This document shows, in pieces, positions 1 to 8,777 of a stretch of 64,000 bases of DNA. How positions within the stretch are numbered: the first letter of the stretch is position 1; every line of letters begins with the position of its first letter. Under the pieces are notes generated by a model, which was given only the letters and a program-made list of their open reading frames with translations, was not told the DNA's origin and did no database searches. The stretch lies in the NCBI RefSeq assembly GCF_025917315.1, contig NZ_CP080627.1:2976001-3040000 (forward strand). The letters are read 5' to 3'. Source of the DNA: Halomonas qaidamensis (GTDB lineage: Bacteria > Pseudomonadota > Gammaproteobacteria > Pseudomonadales > Halomonadaceae). The position numbers and the translations under genes are program-made.

Positions 1-359
1 AGCAATTGCGTGACCACCAACACGCCTTCTTTAAGCTGAATGAGGGGCAGGCATTGTGGCGTTTATCACTCCCCCCCAATACGCCACCACTCGCCCTAGA
101 AATTCCTCAAAGCGATCTTTTTTATGACTGGGGCGGCAGCCAACGATGGGTAAAAACTCATATGACGGCTGACACATTGCGCGCGGCTTGCGAGCAAGCC
201 GGTGGCCATGCCACCTGTTTCACTCCTTTCGCTCAAGGCGGAGCAGAATCGCCGTTTACTCCGCTCAACCCTGTAGTTGAAAAGTATCATCGCAATCTGA
301 AGGCCGAGCTGGATGCCTACGGCATTTTCAACCCAGGTCGTCTTTATGCGGCGTTTTAA
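1..359 (+). CDS. glcE: Glycolate oxidase FAD-binding subunit GlcE, C-terminal part
   Basis: Only the last ~119 codons lie in the window; the frame is open to the left edge, so the TTG at 6 is not the real start. GlcE is one of the two flavin-type subunits of glycolate oxidase (GlcDEF), which converts glycolate to glyoxylate. The visible part fits the C-terminal cap of the FAD-binding subunit: a block ending FTPLNPVVEKYHRNLK and the closing motif FNPGRLYAAF, typical of the GlcD/GlcE family. glcF starts 14 bp downstream behind an AGGAGA ribosome site, so the two are co-transcribed. Identity rests on the C-terminal motif and on the neighbour glcF. Confidence 0.88.
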   Translation, partial: QLRDHQHAFFKLNEGQALWRLSLPPNTPPLALEIPQSDLFYDWGGSQRWVKTHMTADTLRAACEQAGGHATCFTPFAQGGAESPFTPLNPVVEKYHRNLKAELDAYGIFNPGRLYAAF

Positions 360-373
360 TCAGGAGAGCTGAC

Positions 374-1606
374 ATGCAGACGCACTTTACCGATGCTGAC
401 CGCCAAAAACCGCATATTCAGGAGGCTGAGCGTATTCTACGCACCTGCGTTCACTGCGGCTTCTGTAATGCCACCTGCCCCACCTATCAGCTATTGGGCG
501 ACGAGCGTGACGGCCCTCGTGGGCGCATCTATTTAATGAAAGAGTTACTGGAGAGCCGCGATGACGATGACCAGGTCACTGAAGAAACGCGTCTACATTT
601 AGACCGCTGCCTTTCCTGCCGCAACTGTGAAACTACCTGCCCATCGGGCGTGGAGTATCACAAACTTTTAGATATCGGCCGTGCAGAAATTGATCGCCGG
701 GTACCTCGCCCAATGGCTGAACGCGCCCAACGCTATGCGCTACGTAAAATGCTGGTGGACCCTAAGCGCTTCAAAGCACTTCTGACATTAGGGCAAACCT
801 TCAAACCCCTGGTGCCTGGCAAACTGCGTAGCAAAATGCCGCCAGCACCAGTAGATGCAGGCCAACGTCCGGATAGCCAGCGCCATCCTCGTAAGGTGTT
901 AATATTAGAAGGGTGCGTTCAACCAGGCCTATCTCCGAATACCAATGCAGCGACCGCTCGACTTTTAGATCGGCTTGGCATTAGCGTAACGCCTATCAGC
1001 GAAGCAGGCTGCTGTGGAGCCATTGATTTCCACTTGAATGCCCAGGATGATGGCCGTGCCCGTATGCGGGCTAATATCGATGCTTGGTGGCCACAGATTG
1101 AACAAGGAGCTGAAGCCATTGTTCAAACGGCCAGTGGCTGCGGTGCCTTTGTTAAAGAGTATGGTGACATGCTCAAAGACGACCCAGCCTATGCAGAGAA
1201 AGCGCAAAAAGTAAGTGCGCTAGCAAAAGATATTGTGGAAATCCTGCGTGATGAGCCAGTAGAGAAGCTACAGCTTAAAGAGCATCAACGTCTCGCGTTT
1301 CACTGCCCGTGTACGCTACAACACGCCCAGAAGCTCAATGGTGCAGTTGAAGGCGTGCTAAGCAAGCTGGGCTTTTCGCTAACACCAGTGAAAGACGCCC
1401 ATTTATGTTGTGGCTCAGCAGGCACCTATTCGGTGACTCAACCAGAACTTGCTACCCAGCTACGCAACAATAAGCTCGATGCGCTTGAAGCGAGTAATCC
1501 TGAGGTTATCGTTACTGCCAATATTGGCTGCCAAACCCATCTAGCTAGCGCCAATCGCACCCCGGTAAGGCACTGGGTAGAAGTGGTTGATGCCGCTCTG
1601 GTATAA
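374..1606 (+). CDS. glcF: Glycolate oxidase iron-sulfur subunit GlcF
   Basis: 410 residues, the usual GlcF length. The protein carries electrons from the flavin subunits of glycolate oxidase towards the membrane quinone pool. Two [4Fe-4S] ferredoxin motifs are visible: C25-x2-C28-x2-C31-x3-C35-P and C79-x2-C82-x2-C85-x3-C89-P. The C-terminal half has two CCG-type domains, with CCGAIDFH in the first and CPCTLQH plus CCGSAGTYS in the second. AGGAGA stands about 8 bp before the ATG. It follows glcE by 14 bp and precedes a GlcG-like gene, matching the glcDEFG order. No feature is missing or broken. Confidence 0.96.
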   Translation: MQTHFTDADRQKPHIQEAERILRTCVHCGFCNATCPTYQLLGDERDGPRGRIYLMKELLESRDDDDQVTEETRLHLDRCLSCRNCETTCPSGVEYHKLLDIGRAEIDRRVPRPMAERAQRYALRKMLVDPKRFKALLTLGQTFKPLVPGKLRSKMPPAPVDAGQRPDSQRHPRKVLILEGCVQPGLSPNTNAATARLLDRLGISVTPISEAGCCGAIDFHLNAQDDGRARMRANIDAWWPQIEQGAEAIVQTASGCGAFVKEYGDMLKDDPAYAEKAQKVSALAKDIVEILRDEPVEKLQLKEHQRLAFHCPCTLQHAQKLNGAVEGVLSKLGFSLTPVKDAHLCCGSAGTYSVTQPELATQLRNNKLDALEASNPEVIVTANIGCQTHLASANRTPVRHWVEVVDAALV

Positions 1607-1620
1607 ACACTAATTCACTT

Positions 1621-1665
1621 TGCCGCGCTAATACGCTTTTACAAGCAACACTGGCGCGGCATTTT
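1621..1665 (+). terminator. Possible weak terminator or attenuator between glcF and glcG-like gene
   Basis: An 8-bp inverted repeat, TGCCGCGC and GCGCGGCA, with a 25-nt loop, followed by TTTT. The loop is long and the T-run short, so it may only reduce read-through into the GlcG-like gene. Confidence 0.35.
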
Positions 1666-1692
1666 ACTCCCCTTGATAAAAAGGAAAGATTG

Positions 1693-2094
1693 ATGCAAAC
1701 CAAAGCTGTTCTCGGCCAAACCGACGTTATTCAAGTGCTAGATGCTGCTCAAAAAGAAGCCGATAACAACGGATGGCCAGTCACCATTGCCGTAACAGAT
1801 GATGGAGGACACTTACTTGCCCTACGTCGTTTAGATAATGCTGCGCCGTTCAGTGCAGAGGTAGCGACCCAAAAAGCACGCAGTGCAGCGTTAGGTCGTA
1901 AAGAAACACAAGTTTTTGAAGAGATGATTAACGGCGGCCGTACTGCATTTTTGTCTGCTCCACTACAAGGCCTATTATCAGGTGGCGTTCCTATCATCGT
2001 AGATGGCAACGTCGTAGGTGCTGTCGGTATTTCAGGCGTAAAACCGGATCAGGATGTACAGATCGCCAAAGCAGGTGTAAGCGTTATAGCTTGA
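1693..2094 (+). CDS. glcG: GlcG/HbpS-like heme-binding family protein (DUF336)
   Basis: 133 residues. The start is the ATG at 1693, with AAGGAAAG four bases upstream; the in-frame TTG at 1690 is too close to that site. It belongs to the GlcG/HbpS (DUF336) family, whose members are often encoded with glycolate oxidase but whose role there is not firmly known; some bind heme. Visible family traits are the N-terminal helix rich in A/K/E, the TIAVTDDGGHLLALRR strand block, the SAxxATQKARSA helix and the GGVPIIVDGNVVGAVGISG glycine-rich block. It lies 86 bp after glcF, with a hairpin between. The function call is by family only. Confidence 0.85.
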   Translation: MQTKAVLGQTDVIQVLDAAQKEADNNGWPVTIAVTDDGGHLLALRRLDNAAPFSAEVATQKARSAALGRKETQVFEEMINGGRTAFLSAPLQGLLSGGVPIIVDGNVVGAVGISGVKPDQDVQIAKAGVSVIA

Positions 2095-2182
2095 TGCTAC
2101 CGTGCAGCCTAATGGCTGCACGTAATGGGCTAAAGGTGCTAATTTATGGGAACTAATTTATAGTTCCTAACTTATACGCAAT

Positions 2183-2213
2183 AAAAAACCCAGATCAATG
2201 ATCTGGGTTTTTT
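2183..2213. terminator. Bidirectional intrinsic terminator
   Basis: A near-perfect hairpin with 14-bp arms: AAAAAACCCAGATC, a 3-nt loop, then GATCTGGGTTTTTT. It has A-run and T-run flanks on both sides, so it can end the glc operon (+) and the tRNA operon (-). Confidence 0.9.
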
Positions 2214-2285
2214 GAATTCGTTCGACTGACACAGCAAGTCGATTACTTTTTTACATCAACAAATCTATAACAATAAACACTTAAA

Positions 2286-2362
2286 TGGCGGACCGGACGA
2301 GACTCGAACTCGCGACCTCCGGCGTGACAGGCCGGCATTCTAACCGACTGAACTACCGGTCC
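2286..2362 (-). tRNA. tRNA-Asp (GTC)
   Basis: 77 nt including an encoded CCA (TGG at 2286-2288 on +). The acceptor begins GGACCGG, the anticodon loop is CTGTCAC (anticodon GTC) and the T arm contains GTTCGAGTC. It is the last gene of a five-tRNA operon read leftward. Confidence 0.97.
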
Positions 2363-2439
2363 ACGTTAAGTGACTTCTTATCTACCATTAAGTTAGCTAT
2401 CTATAAGCGGTTCAGAGGCGCTTAAAATATTAAACCAAA

Positions 2440-2515
2440 TGGTGGGTGGTACTGGGTTCGAACCAGTGACCCCCAGCTTGTAAGGCTGGTGCTCTCCCAA
2501 CTGAGCTAACCACCC
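2440..2515 (-). tRNA. tRNA-Val (TAC)
   Basis: 76 nt with encoded CCA. Acceptor GGGTGGT pairs with ACCACCC; anticodon loop CTTACAA (anticodon TAC); T loop GTTCGAACC. It appears identical to the copy at 2808-2883. Confidence 0.97.
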
Positions 2516-2567
2516 AAGGCACTGCAAGCTTTATGCTTAGCAATGGCACAACTAATGTAAGCTATCG

Positions 2568-2644
2568 TGGCGGACCGGACGAGACTCGAACTCGCGACCT
2601 CCGGCGTGACAGGCCGGCATTCTAACCGACTGAACTACCGGTCC
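2568..2644 (-). tRNA. tRNA-Asp (GTC)
   Basis: 77 nt with encoded CCA, anticodon GTC. By eye it is identical in sequence to the copy at 2286-2362, while the spacers around it differ. Confidence 0.97.
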
Positions 2645-2680
2645 GAATAGCGATAACTTATGCACAGCGATAATTGATGA

Positions 2681-2757
2681 TGGCGGACCGGACGAGACTC
2701 GAACTCGCGACCTCCGGCGTGACAGGCCGGCATTCTAACCAACTGAACTACCGGTCC
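2681..2757 (-). tRNA. tRNA-Asp (GTC), D-loop variant
   Basis: 77 nt with encoded CCA, anticodon GTC. It differs from the other two Asp copies by one base in the D loop (CAGTTGG instead of CAGTCGG). Confidence 0.97.
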
Positions 2758-2807
2758 ACTTAATGCATCAGCTACTACTGTTTCACGTTCCCAAACGACC
2801 AATTAAA

Positions 2808-2883
2808 TGGTGGGTGGTACTGGGTTCGAACCAGTGACCCCCAGCTTGTAAGGCTGGTGCTCTCCCAACTGAGCTAACCACCC
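2808..2883 (-). tRNA. tRNA-Val (TAC)
   Basis: 76 nt with encoded CCA, anticodon TAC. It is the first gene of the leftward tRNA operon, about 20 bp after the predicted -10 box. Confidence 0.97.
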
Positions 2884-2902
2884 GCTGGTCACGTGGCGCT
2901 GC

Positions 2903-2930
2903 ATTCTACAGAAGCTTAGTAATTTGTCAA
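2903..2930 (-). promoter_or_regulatory. Sigma-70-type promoter of the tRNA operon
   Basis: Read on the minus strand: -35 TTGACA (2930-2925), 16-bp spacer, -10 TAGAAT (2908-2903). The stretch after the -10 box is GC-rich, as in stringently controlled stable-RNA promoters. Transcription would start about 2897, just ahead of the first tRNA-Val. Confidence 0.75.
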
Positions 2931-2975
2931 TACGATGCATTTAAATTTTTGATTTAAACCAGCGTAATGGCTTTA

Positions 2976-3734
2976 CTACACAAGTTCTGCAACACCTGCT
3001 TGATGAGCGCGGACGAAGGATGCCGCAAGTAGGGCTGCTTCGTCAATCAAAACCTGCTGATTTAACCCAGAAATACGTCTGGGCTTAAAGTCATGATCCC
3101 CATCCGCCAGCCAAACAACGTTAATATTATTGGGCAAGCTGTAGTCTGAAACATCGCCAACGTTGCCAAAGGGGTCCCGTTCACCTTGTAAAATCTGTAC
3201 TGGGCAACCAATAGCAGGAAAGTGCTCTAAACGACGTTTATCTGGTTTTTTAGGCGGATGAAAAGGATAGCCTGCAACAATAACACCTTGGCAATGCACC
3301 TGATGACCTACCATTTCACTGGCAAATAGTGTCGCAACACGTCCTCCCATCGATTTACCGCCTACCCATAACGGCTGATCGCTTAAAGGCGCGAGCAGTG
3401 TGGCCCATGCAGTGAAGTGAGCTACTGTTTGCTGAATGGGTGGTGGCGGACGACGCTTGCCCTGCTCGTTAATTTGCTGCATGTAAGGAAAATCAATTGC
3501 TAAGACCTGGATTCCTTGCCTTGCCAGTGTCGCGGCAAATTGCCGCATAAACGCAGAGCAATGACCCGCTCCGGCACCATGAGCAAACAGTATTCGGCCA
3601 ACCTTAGGCATACCCAAAACAGTCAGCGGGCCGTGTCCAGCCACCATAAACCGCTGCACGGTAGGCTTAGCTAACGCATTATTCAACGCCTCTGGGGATA
3701 TATCGACAAAACCAGAATCCGCGTAATACGACAC
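2976..3734 (-). CDS. Alpha/beta hydrolase, KANL3/Tex30-like family
   Basis: 252 residues, likely a cytoplasmic alpha/beta-hydrolase. The start is GTG at 3734, with TAGGAG five bases upstream. The serine-hydrolase elbow is visible as GGKSMGGR (GxSxG). The oxyanion-side motif is FAHGAGAGHCSAFM near residue 50, a candidate acid is in ILQGERDPFG, and the catalytic His is in DGDHDFKPRR near the C-terminus. This pattern (HGAGA, GGKSMGG, DHDF) matches the KANL3/Tex30 (COG3571-type) hydrolases, whose substrate is unknown. It is transcribed away from ccoN with ~180 bp between, and nothing nearby points to a pathway. Confidence 0.88.
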   Translation of the reverse strand: MSYYADSGFVDISPEALNNALAKPTVQRFMVAGHGPLTVLGMPKVGRILFAHGAGAGHCSAFMRQFAATLARQGIQVLAIDFPYMQQINEQGKRRPPPPIQQTVAHFTAWATLLAPLSDQPLWVGGKSMGGRVATLFASEMVGHQVHCQGVIVAGYPFHPPKKPDKRRLEHFPAIGCPVQILQGERDPFGNVGDVSDYSLPNNINVVWLADGDHDFKPRRISGLNQQVLIDEAALLAASFVRAHQAGVAELV

Positions 3735-3815
3735 GTTTAACTCCTAATAATTCAGCGTTACTTCTATTGGCGTGTTCAGCTTAGGGCGCGGCTGCGATAG
3801 AATCTAGAACGGATC

Positions 3816-3829
3816 TTGACCTGCATCAT
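3816..3829 (+). promoter_or_regulatory. FNR/ANR-like box upstream of ccoN
   Basis: TTGAC-CTGC-ATCAT matches the TTGAT-N4-ATCAA dyad at eight of ten positions, with both half-sites recognisable. If centred at -41.5, transcription would start near 3864 and the -10 region would be CAAAAT at 3852-3857. The anr gene lies in the same block (14314), which supports oxygen control of the oxidase. Confidence 0.55.
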
Positions 3830-3911
3830 CAAGCGAGTGGTCGCACCCGTGCAAAATGCTAATGCAAAATGCTACGGGTTACCCCCTAACCGCGTTCGAT
3901 GGGAACATGAA

Positions 3912-5339
3912 ATGAGCACAGCACTGGAACACCCGACCTACAACTACAAGGTAGTTCGGCAGTTCGCGATCATGACCGTTGTGTGGGGCATTGTAGGCAT
4001 GACGTTAGGCGTCATCCTTGCCTCCCAGCTAGTTTGGCCGCAACTGAATCTTGGCTTACCTTGGACAAGCTTTGGACGTCTTCGTCCGTTACATACTAAC
4101 GCCGTTATCTTTGCTTTCGGCGGATCGGCACTATTTGCGACGTCATATTACGTCGTACAGCGTACCTGTCAGACACGTCTGTTCTCTGACAAGCTTGCAG
4201 CGTTTACCTTCTGGGGATGGCAAGCGGTTATCCTTTCTGCTGTGGTGTCCCTACCATTGGGCTACACCACGACAAAGGAGTACGCTGAACTCGAATGGCC
4301 TATCAACATTTTGATTGCGGTCGTGTGGATCAGTTACGCGATTGTTTTCTTGATGACGATTAAAAAGCGCACCACGTCACACATCTATGTGGCGAACTGG
4401 TTCTTTGCAGCGTTTATTTTAACCGTTGCAGTACTGCATATCGTTAACAATGCGGCGATTCCGGTCACCCCCATGTACTCCACCTCGATTTATGCGGGTG
4501 CAGTCGATGCCATGGTGCAGTGGTGGTACGGCCATAACGCGGTCGGTTTCTTCCTGACGGCAGGCTTCCTGGGTATGATGTATTACTTCGTGCCAAAACA
4601 GGCCGAACGCCCGATCTACTCCTACCGTCTTTCTATCGTCCACTTCTGGGCGTTAATCATGATTTACATGTGGGCTGGCCCTCACCACCTGCACTACACA
4701 GCGCTGCCTAACTGGGCGCAGTCGCTAGGTATGATCATGTCTATCATTCTTCTGGCACCTTCCTGGGGCGGCATGATTAACGGCATGATGACGCTATCCG
4801 GGGCTTGGCATAAGCTTCGCACCGATCCTACCCTGCGTTTCTTGGTTGTCGCACTTTCGTTCTACGGCATGTCGACCTTCGAAGGTCCGATGATGGCGAT
4901 CAAGACCGTCAACGCGCTATCGCATTATACCGACTGGACCATTGGTCACGTACACTCGGGTGCACTTGGCTGGGTAGCCATGATTACGATCGGGTCTATG
5001 TACCACCTGATCCCGCGCTTATTTGGGCGTACTGAAATGCACTCGGTCAACTTAATTGCCGTGCATTTCTGGCTAGCTACTATTGGCACTGTGCTGTACA
5101 TCGCCGCTATGTGGGTTAATGGCATTATGCAGGGCTTAATGTGGCGCGCAATCAACGCTGACGGCACATTAATGTATACCTTCGTTGAGTCTGTCGAAGC
5201 TAGCGGCCCAGGCTACTTTGTTCGCCTCATAGGCGGCCTGTTCTGGGTTGTCGGCATGCTAATCATGGCATACAACGTTTACATGACCGTCAAGCGTCGC
5301 GAAACGATTAGCAGCTATTCAGCGCCACAGGCCGCTTAA
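3912..5339 (+). CDS. ccoN: Cytochrome c oxidase, cbb3-type, subunit I (CcoN)
   Basis: 475 residues from ATG 3912, the normal CcoN length. An upstream in-frame ATG at 3816 would add 32 residues that do not look like the family and would put the start inside the FNR/ANR-like box. CcoN is the catalytic membrane subunit of the high-affinity cbb3 oxidase, carrying heme b and the b3-CuB site. About twelve membrane segments are visible. Histidine-bearing metal-site motifs include RPLH61[29 protein letters not shown] and [12 protein letters not shown]. It opens the ccoNOQP operon; ccoO follows after 19 bp. A short direct repeat (TGCAAAATGCT, twice, 3850-3873) lies in its leader. Confidence 0.97.
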   Translation: MSTALEHPTYNYKVVRQFAIMTVVWGIVGMTLGVILASQLVWPQLNLGLPWTSFGRLRPLHTNAVIFAFGGSALFATSYYVVQRTCQTRLFSDKLAAFTFWGWQAVILSAVVSLPLGYTTTKEYAELEWPINILIAVVWISYAIVFLMTIKKRTTSHIYVANWFFAAFILTVAVLHIVNNAAIPVTPMYSTSIYAGAVDAMVQWWYGHNAVGFFLTAGFLGMMYYFVPKQAERPIYSYRLSIVHFWALIMIYMWAGPHHLHYTALPNWAQSLGMIMSIILLAPSWGGMINGMMTLSGAWHKLRTDPTLRFLVVALSFYGMSTFEGPMMAIKTVNALSHYTDWTIGHVHSGALGWVAMITIGSMYHLIPRLFGRTEMHSVNLIAVHFWLATIGTVLYIAAMWVNGIMQGLMWRAINADGTLMYTFVESVEASGPGYFVRLIGGLFWVVGMLIMAYNVYMTVKRRETISSYSAPQAA

Positions 5340-5358
5340 ACCGGGGAAGTTGAGACCA

Positions 5359-5967
5359 ATGAAACACGAGATTGTCGAAAAGAACGTTGGCCTGCTCGCC
5401 GTGTTGATCCTGGTTGCGATCAGCTTTGGCGGCTTGGCCGAAGTGGTGCCGCTGTTCTTTCAAAAGCAAACAACAGAGCCAGTTGAGGGGCTACGCCCCT
5501 TAAGCGCACTGGAGTTGGAAGGACGTGACATTTATCGCCGTGAAGGTTGCGTAGGCTGCCACTCACAAATGGTTCGCCCCTTCCGCGCAGAAACTGAACG
5601 CTATGGCCACTATAACGTAGCCGGCGAGCAAGTTTATGAGCATAACTTCCTATGGGGTTCTAAGCGCACCGGGCCTGACCTTGCTCGCGTGGGAGGACGT
5701 TATAGTGATGACTGGCACCGCGCGCACATGTATAACCCCCGCGATGTGGTACCTGAGTCGGTCATGCCTGCTTATCCTTGGCTATTTGAAAACACTCTGG
5801 ATGGCGAATCTACACCGGCAAAAATGCGCACCCTACAACAGCTAGGGGTGCCCTATGACGATGAAGATATCGCCACTGCGACAGAAGACGTTCGCGGCAC
5901 CCAGGAAATCACTGCACTGGTGGCCTATCTGCAGCAGCTAGGAACCGTGCTCGAGGGCACTCGTTAA
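5359..5967 (+). CDS. ccoO: Cytochrome c oxidase, cbb3-type, subunit II (CcoO)
   Basis: 202 residues from ATG 5359, with GGGGAAG nine bases upstream; an in-frame TTG at 5350 is too near that site. CcoO is the membrane-anchored mono-heme cytochrome c of the cbb3 oxidase and passes electrons to CcoN. It has one N-terminal membrane segment (about residues 10-34) and one heme c site, C64-VG-C67-H68, followed by [10 protein letters not shown] typical of CcoO. The rest is periplasmic. It sits between ccoN and ccoQ and shares their transcript. Confidence 0.97.
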   Translation: MKHEIVEKNVGLLAVLILVAISFGGLAEVVPLFFQKQTTEPVEGLRPLSALELEGRDIYRREGCVGCHSQMVRPFRAETERYGHYNVAGEQVYEHNFLWGSKRTGPDLARVGGRYSDDWHRAHMYNPRDVVPESVMPAYPWLFENTLDGESTPAKMRTLQQLGVPYDDEDIATATEDVRGTQEITALVAYLQQLGTVLEGTR

Positions 5968-5970
5968 GCT

Positions 5971-6195
5971 ATGGATACGGGAACTTTCCGCGGTCTTATC
6001 ACGCTGTTTTTGATCGTCGCTTTTATTGGCATTTTTATATGGGCCTACTCAAAGCGACGCAAACCAGACTTCGAAGAAGCGGCTAACCTGCCCTTCGCCG
6101 ATGAAGATGATGATAAGCAACCGACCCGTGATAAGCATGCTTCGACTAAACACGAAGTGGATTCCCGCCACGACAGGGGAGATAAAAATACATGA
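5971..6195 (+). CDS. ccoQ: cbb3-type oxidase small subunit CcoQ (FixQ)
   Basis: 74 residues. One membrane segment (about residues 7-26, ending IWAYSKRR) is followed by a hydrophilic, charged tail rich in D/E/K/H. This is the normal form of CcoQ, a small subunit that stabilises the cbb3 complex. The start follows the ccoO stop by three bases, and the gene overlaps ccoP by four bases (ATGA), so translation is probably coupled. The long charged tail is not conserved in the family. The call rests on position, size and topology. Confidence 0.92.
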   Translation: MDTGTFRGLITLFLIVAFIGIFIWAYSKRRKPDFEEAANLPFADEDDDKQPTRDKHASTKHEVDSRHDRGDKNT

Positions 6196-7121
6196 ATAAT
6201 TTATGGGGTGACTCCCTATCCAGCTTCTGGAGCGCCTGGATTATTGTCATCACGCTAGGCACTATCGCATTAAGCGTTTGGATTCTATTTGCCAACCGCC
6301 GAACCGATAAAACGCCGGATGCTGATGGTAATGTCGAAACCACTGGCCATGCCGCTGATGGAATTGAAGAGTACGACAACGCATTACCTCGGTGGTGGTT
6401 TCAACTGTTTGTACTCACCGTTATTTTTGCCCTGGGTTATCTAGTGCTTTACCCAGGCTTGGGTAACTACGCCGGCGTTTTGGGCTGGTCTCAAGAAAGT
6501 CAGTGGGAAGAAGAAGTCGCTGATGCTGAAGAGCGTTTCACGCCGATTTTTGCCCAGTACCAGGAAGTACCTATTCCTGAACTGGCTAGAGACGCTGAAG
6601 CAATGCGGGTAGCAGAGCGTGTTTACTTGAACAACTGTGCGGTATGCCACGGCTCGAACGCCCAAGGGGGCTACGGCTTCCCAAATCTGACCGATGATGA
6701 TTGGCTCTATGGTGGCGAACCAGAAAACATCATGATGACGCTAAACAACGGTCGTAATGGGTTAATGCCTGCTTGGCAGCAGCTTGGTGAGAATAATATT
6801 GAAAACCTCACTCAGTACGTGCTCTCGCTCTCTGATCTGGAGCATGATGCAGAGCGTGCGGCTAGCGGTGAAAGTACGTTCCTTGCGGCTTGTGCGGCAT
6901 GCCATACACCAAGCGGAACGGGTAACATCGCATTAGGCGCGCCCAATCTGACAAATGACATTTGGCTTTATCAGGCACCAGGCCAAAGCGTTGCCGACTC
7001 TGTCCGTCAAACGCTGCGTAATGGTCGTAATGGCCATATGCCAGCGCAAGCGGCTTACATTGGTGAAGAACGCGTTCACTTGGTCGCAGCCTATGTCTAC
7101 AGTTTACGCTTCAACGACTAG
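6192..7121 (+). CDS. ccoP: Cytochrome c oxidase, cbb3-type, subunit III (CcoP)
   Basis: 309 residues, normal for CcoP, the di-heme cytochrome c subunit that accepts electrons from soluble cytochromes or the bc1 complex. There are two membrane segments, about residues 10-34 and 68-88. Heme sites are C149-AV-C152-H153 and C234-AA-C237-H238, each followed by the usual NGRNG(L/H)MPA methionine-ligand motif. The start overlaps ccoQ by four bases. A strong terminator follows 34 bp after the stop, closing the ccoNOQP unit. Confidence 0.97.
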   Translation: MNNLWGDSLSSFWSAWIIVITLGTIALSVWILFANRRTDKTPDADGNVETTGHAADGIEEYDNALPRWWFQLFVLTVIFALGYLVLYPGLGNYAGVLGWSQESQWEEEVADAEERFTPIFAQYQEVPIPELARDAEAMRVAERVYLNNCAVCHGSNAQGGYGFPNLTDDDWLYGGEPENIMMTLNNGRNGLMPAWQQLGENNIENLTQYVLSLSDLEHDAERAASGESTFLAACAACHTPSGTGNIALGAPNLTNDIWLYQAPGQSVADSVRQTLRNGRNGHMPAQAAYIGEERVHLVAAYVYSLRFND

Positions 7122-7155
7122 CCTTTCGTTAGCGGTATAGACATTGGTGCATGAC

Positions 7156-7186
7156 AGGGTGCGGTTTCATACCGCACCCTTTCTTC
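7156..7186 (+). terminator. Intrinsic terminator of ccoNOQP
   Basis: A perfect 10-bp stem (AGGGTGCGGT and ACCGCACCCT) around loop TTCAT, followed by TTCTTC. Confidence 0.85.
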
Positions 7187-7336
7187 ATCTATCGCTCATC
7201 CAGACAACTTCTCTATCCGTTACACTATGATTTAGCGACACGGCATACAGTTGCGTTATCTCTAACGTTACGGGTCTTAACGCCACGATATCTATGTTGC
7301 CGCCCACTCCTGCCTTATTGAGCTGTGATCATCGCC

Positions 7337-8770
7337 ATGGAAAAAATACCTAGCCAAGATATTACACCGTCTGTGGGGCACCATACCCCTGGAGAGAGCA
7401 CAACTCAGGATATGTATGCTAAGCGCCGTCATATCTATGTGCGCGAAATTAAAGGTTTATTTCAAAAAGTTAGACGCAGCGCTAACTGGGCGCTCATGCT
7501 CGGCTTTTTTCTGCTCCCTTGGCTAAACTGGGGTGATCGACCGGCGGTTTGGTTTGACCTACCAGGCCGTGAATTCCATATTTTTGCTGCCACCTTTTAT
7601 CCGCAAGAGTTCGTCCTACTTTCCTGGCTACTTATTATCTGTGCCTTTGGGCTGTTTTTTATCACGGTTTTTGCTGGGCGCGTTTGGTGCGGCTACACCT
7701 GCCCTCAAAGCGTCTGGACCTTTTTGTTTATTTGGCTTGAGCATCGTATAGAAGGCTCTAGAAACCAACGTATTAAGCTCGATAAGCAGCCCATGACTGC
7801 TGATAAAATATGGCGAAAAGGGGCCAAACATACCGCTTGGTTATTGATAGCCCTGGCCACTGGCGTCACTTTTGTGGGCTATTTCACCCCCATTCGAACG
7901 CTAGTAATGGAATTACCGACGCTAGAAGCCCATGGCTGGTCCTATTTTTGGGTTGGCTTCTTTTTAGTATTCACCTACTTAAATGCTGGCTGGCTACGCG
8001 AACAGGTGTGCATTTATATGTGCCCCTACGCTCGCTTCCAATCCGTCATGTTTGATCGCGATACATTAATTGTGTCGTATGACGAGGCACGCGGTGAACC
8101 AAGAGGCCGACGTAAAAAATCGCTTAGCCACACCCAGGCAAGAGAAGCTGGCTTTGGCGACTGCATTGACTGCGAACTATGTGTTCAAGTCTGCCCAACG
8201 GGTATCGATATTCGCGACGGGCTGCAATATGAGTGCATTACCTGTGCGGCTTGCATTGATGCCTGCGATAGCGTCATGGATAAAATGGGCTATCCTAAGG
8301 GCCTTATTCGTTACACAACAGAGAATGCGCTAGAAGGTAAAAAAAGCCATATTTTGCGCCCTCGGCTATTGGGCTACTTTGTCGCGCTGATTATCATGGT
8401 GGCAGCATTTGCATGGGCAGTTAATGACCGCATTCCGCTTAGCTTCGATGCCGAACGCGAGCGCACTCAGCTGTATCAAATGACTCGCGAAGGCCAGATC
8501 AGCAATGTTTATAGCATCACAGTACGTAACCTGGATAACGAACCGCATACCTATCAGATCAGCGTGTCAGGTCTGCCTAGCTTAACCCTGGATCATACGT
8601 CGATTAGCGTGCCTGCAGGCGAGTCGCGCATTCAGGTTGTGACCGTACTTGCGAACCCTCAAGACTTAAACCAGCCTAGCCACCCCATTACTTTTGCGCT
8701 TCAAGCAGTGCAAGATGAGCAAATCCGTCAGGAGCGTGAAGCTCGCTTCTTAGGTAATGCCAGGAGATAA
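7337..8770 (+). CDS. ccoG: cbb3 oxidase accessory protein CcoG (RdxA/FixG)
   Basis: 477 residues from ATG 7337; a GTG at 7325 would add four residues and neither start has a strong ribosome site. CcoG is a membrane polyferredoxin that supports cbb3 biogenesis, with a reported role in copper reduction. Visible parts are several membrane segments in the first ~350 residues and the CGYTCPQSVW motif from residue 118. Two [4Fe-4S] clusters are C276/279/282/286 and C300/303/306/310. After a last membrane segment (~residues 340-360) comes an Ig-like FixG C-terminal domain. It leads a ccoG-H-I-S run in which every later gene overlaps or touches its neighbour. Confidence 0.95.
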   Translation: MEKIPSQDITPSVGHHTPGESTTQDMYAKRRHIYVREIKGLFQKVRRSANWALMLGFFLLPWLNWGDRPAVWFDLPGREFHIFAATFYPQEFVLLSWLLIICAFGLFFITVFAGRVWCGYTCPQSVWTFLFIWLEHRIEGSRNQRIKLDKQPMTADKIWRKGAKHTAWLLIALATGVTFVGYFTPIRTLVMELPTLEAHGWSYFWVGFFLVFTYLNAGWLREQVCIYMCPYARFQSVMFDRDTLIVSYDEARGEPRGRRKKSLSHTQAREAGFGDCIDCELCVQVCPTGIDIRDGLQYECITCAACIDACDSVMDKMGYPKGLIRYTTENALEGKKSHILRPRLLGYFVALIIMVAAFAWAVNDRIPLSFDAERERTQLYQMTREGQISNVYSITVRNLDNEPHTYQISVSGLPSLTLDHTSISVPAGESRIQVVTVLANPQDLNQPSHPITFALQAVQDEQIRQEREARFLGNARR

Positions 8771-8777
8771 ATGCGTT

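Noticed and set aside
3816..3911. Extended N-terminus of ccoN from the ATG at 3816
   Set aside because: It would put the start inside the FNR/ANR-like box and add 32 residues unlike the family; ATG 3912 gives the usual MSTALEH start and a normal length.
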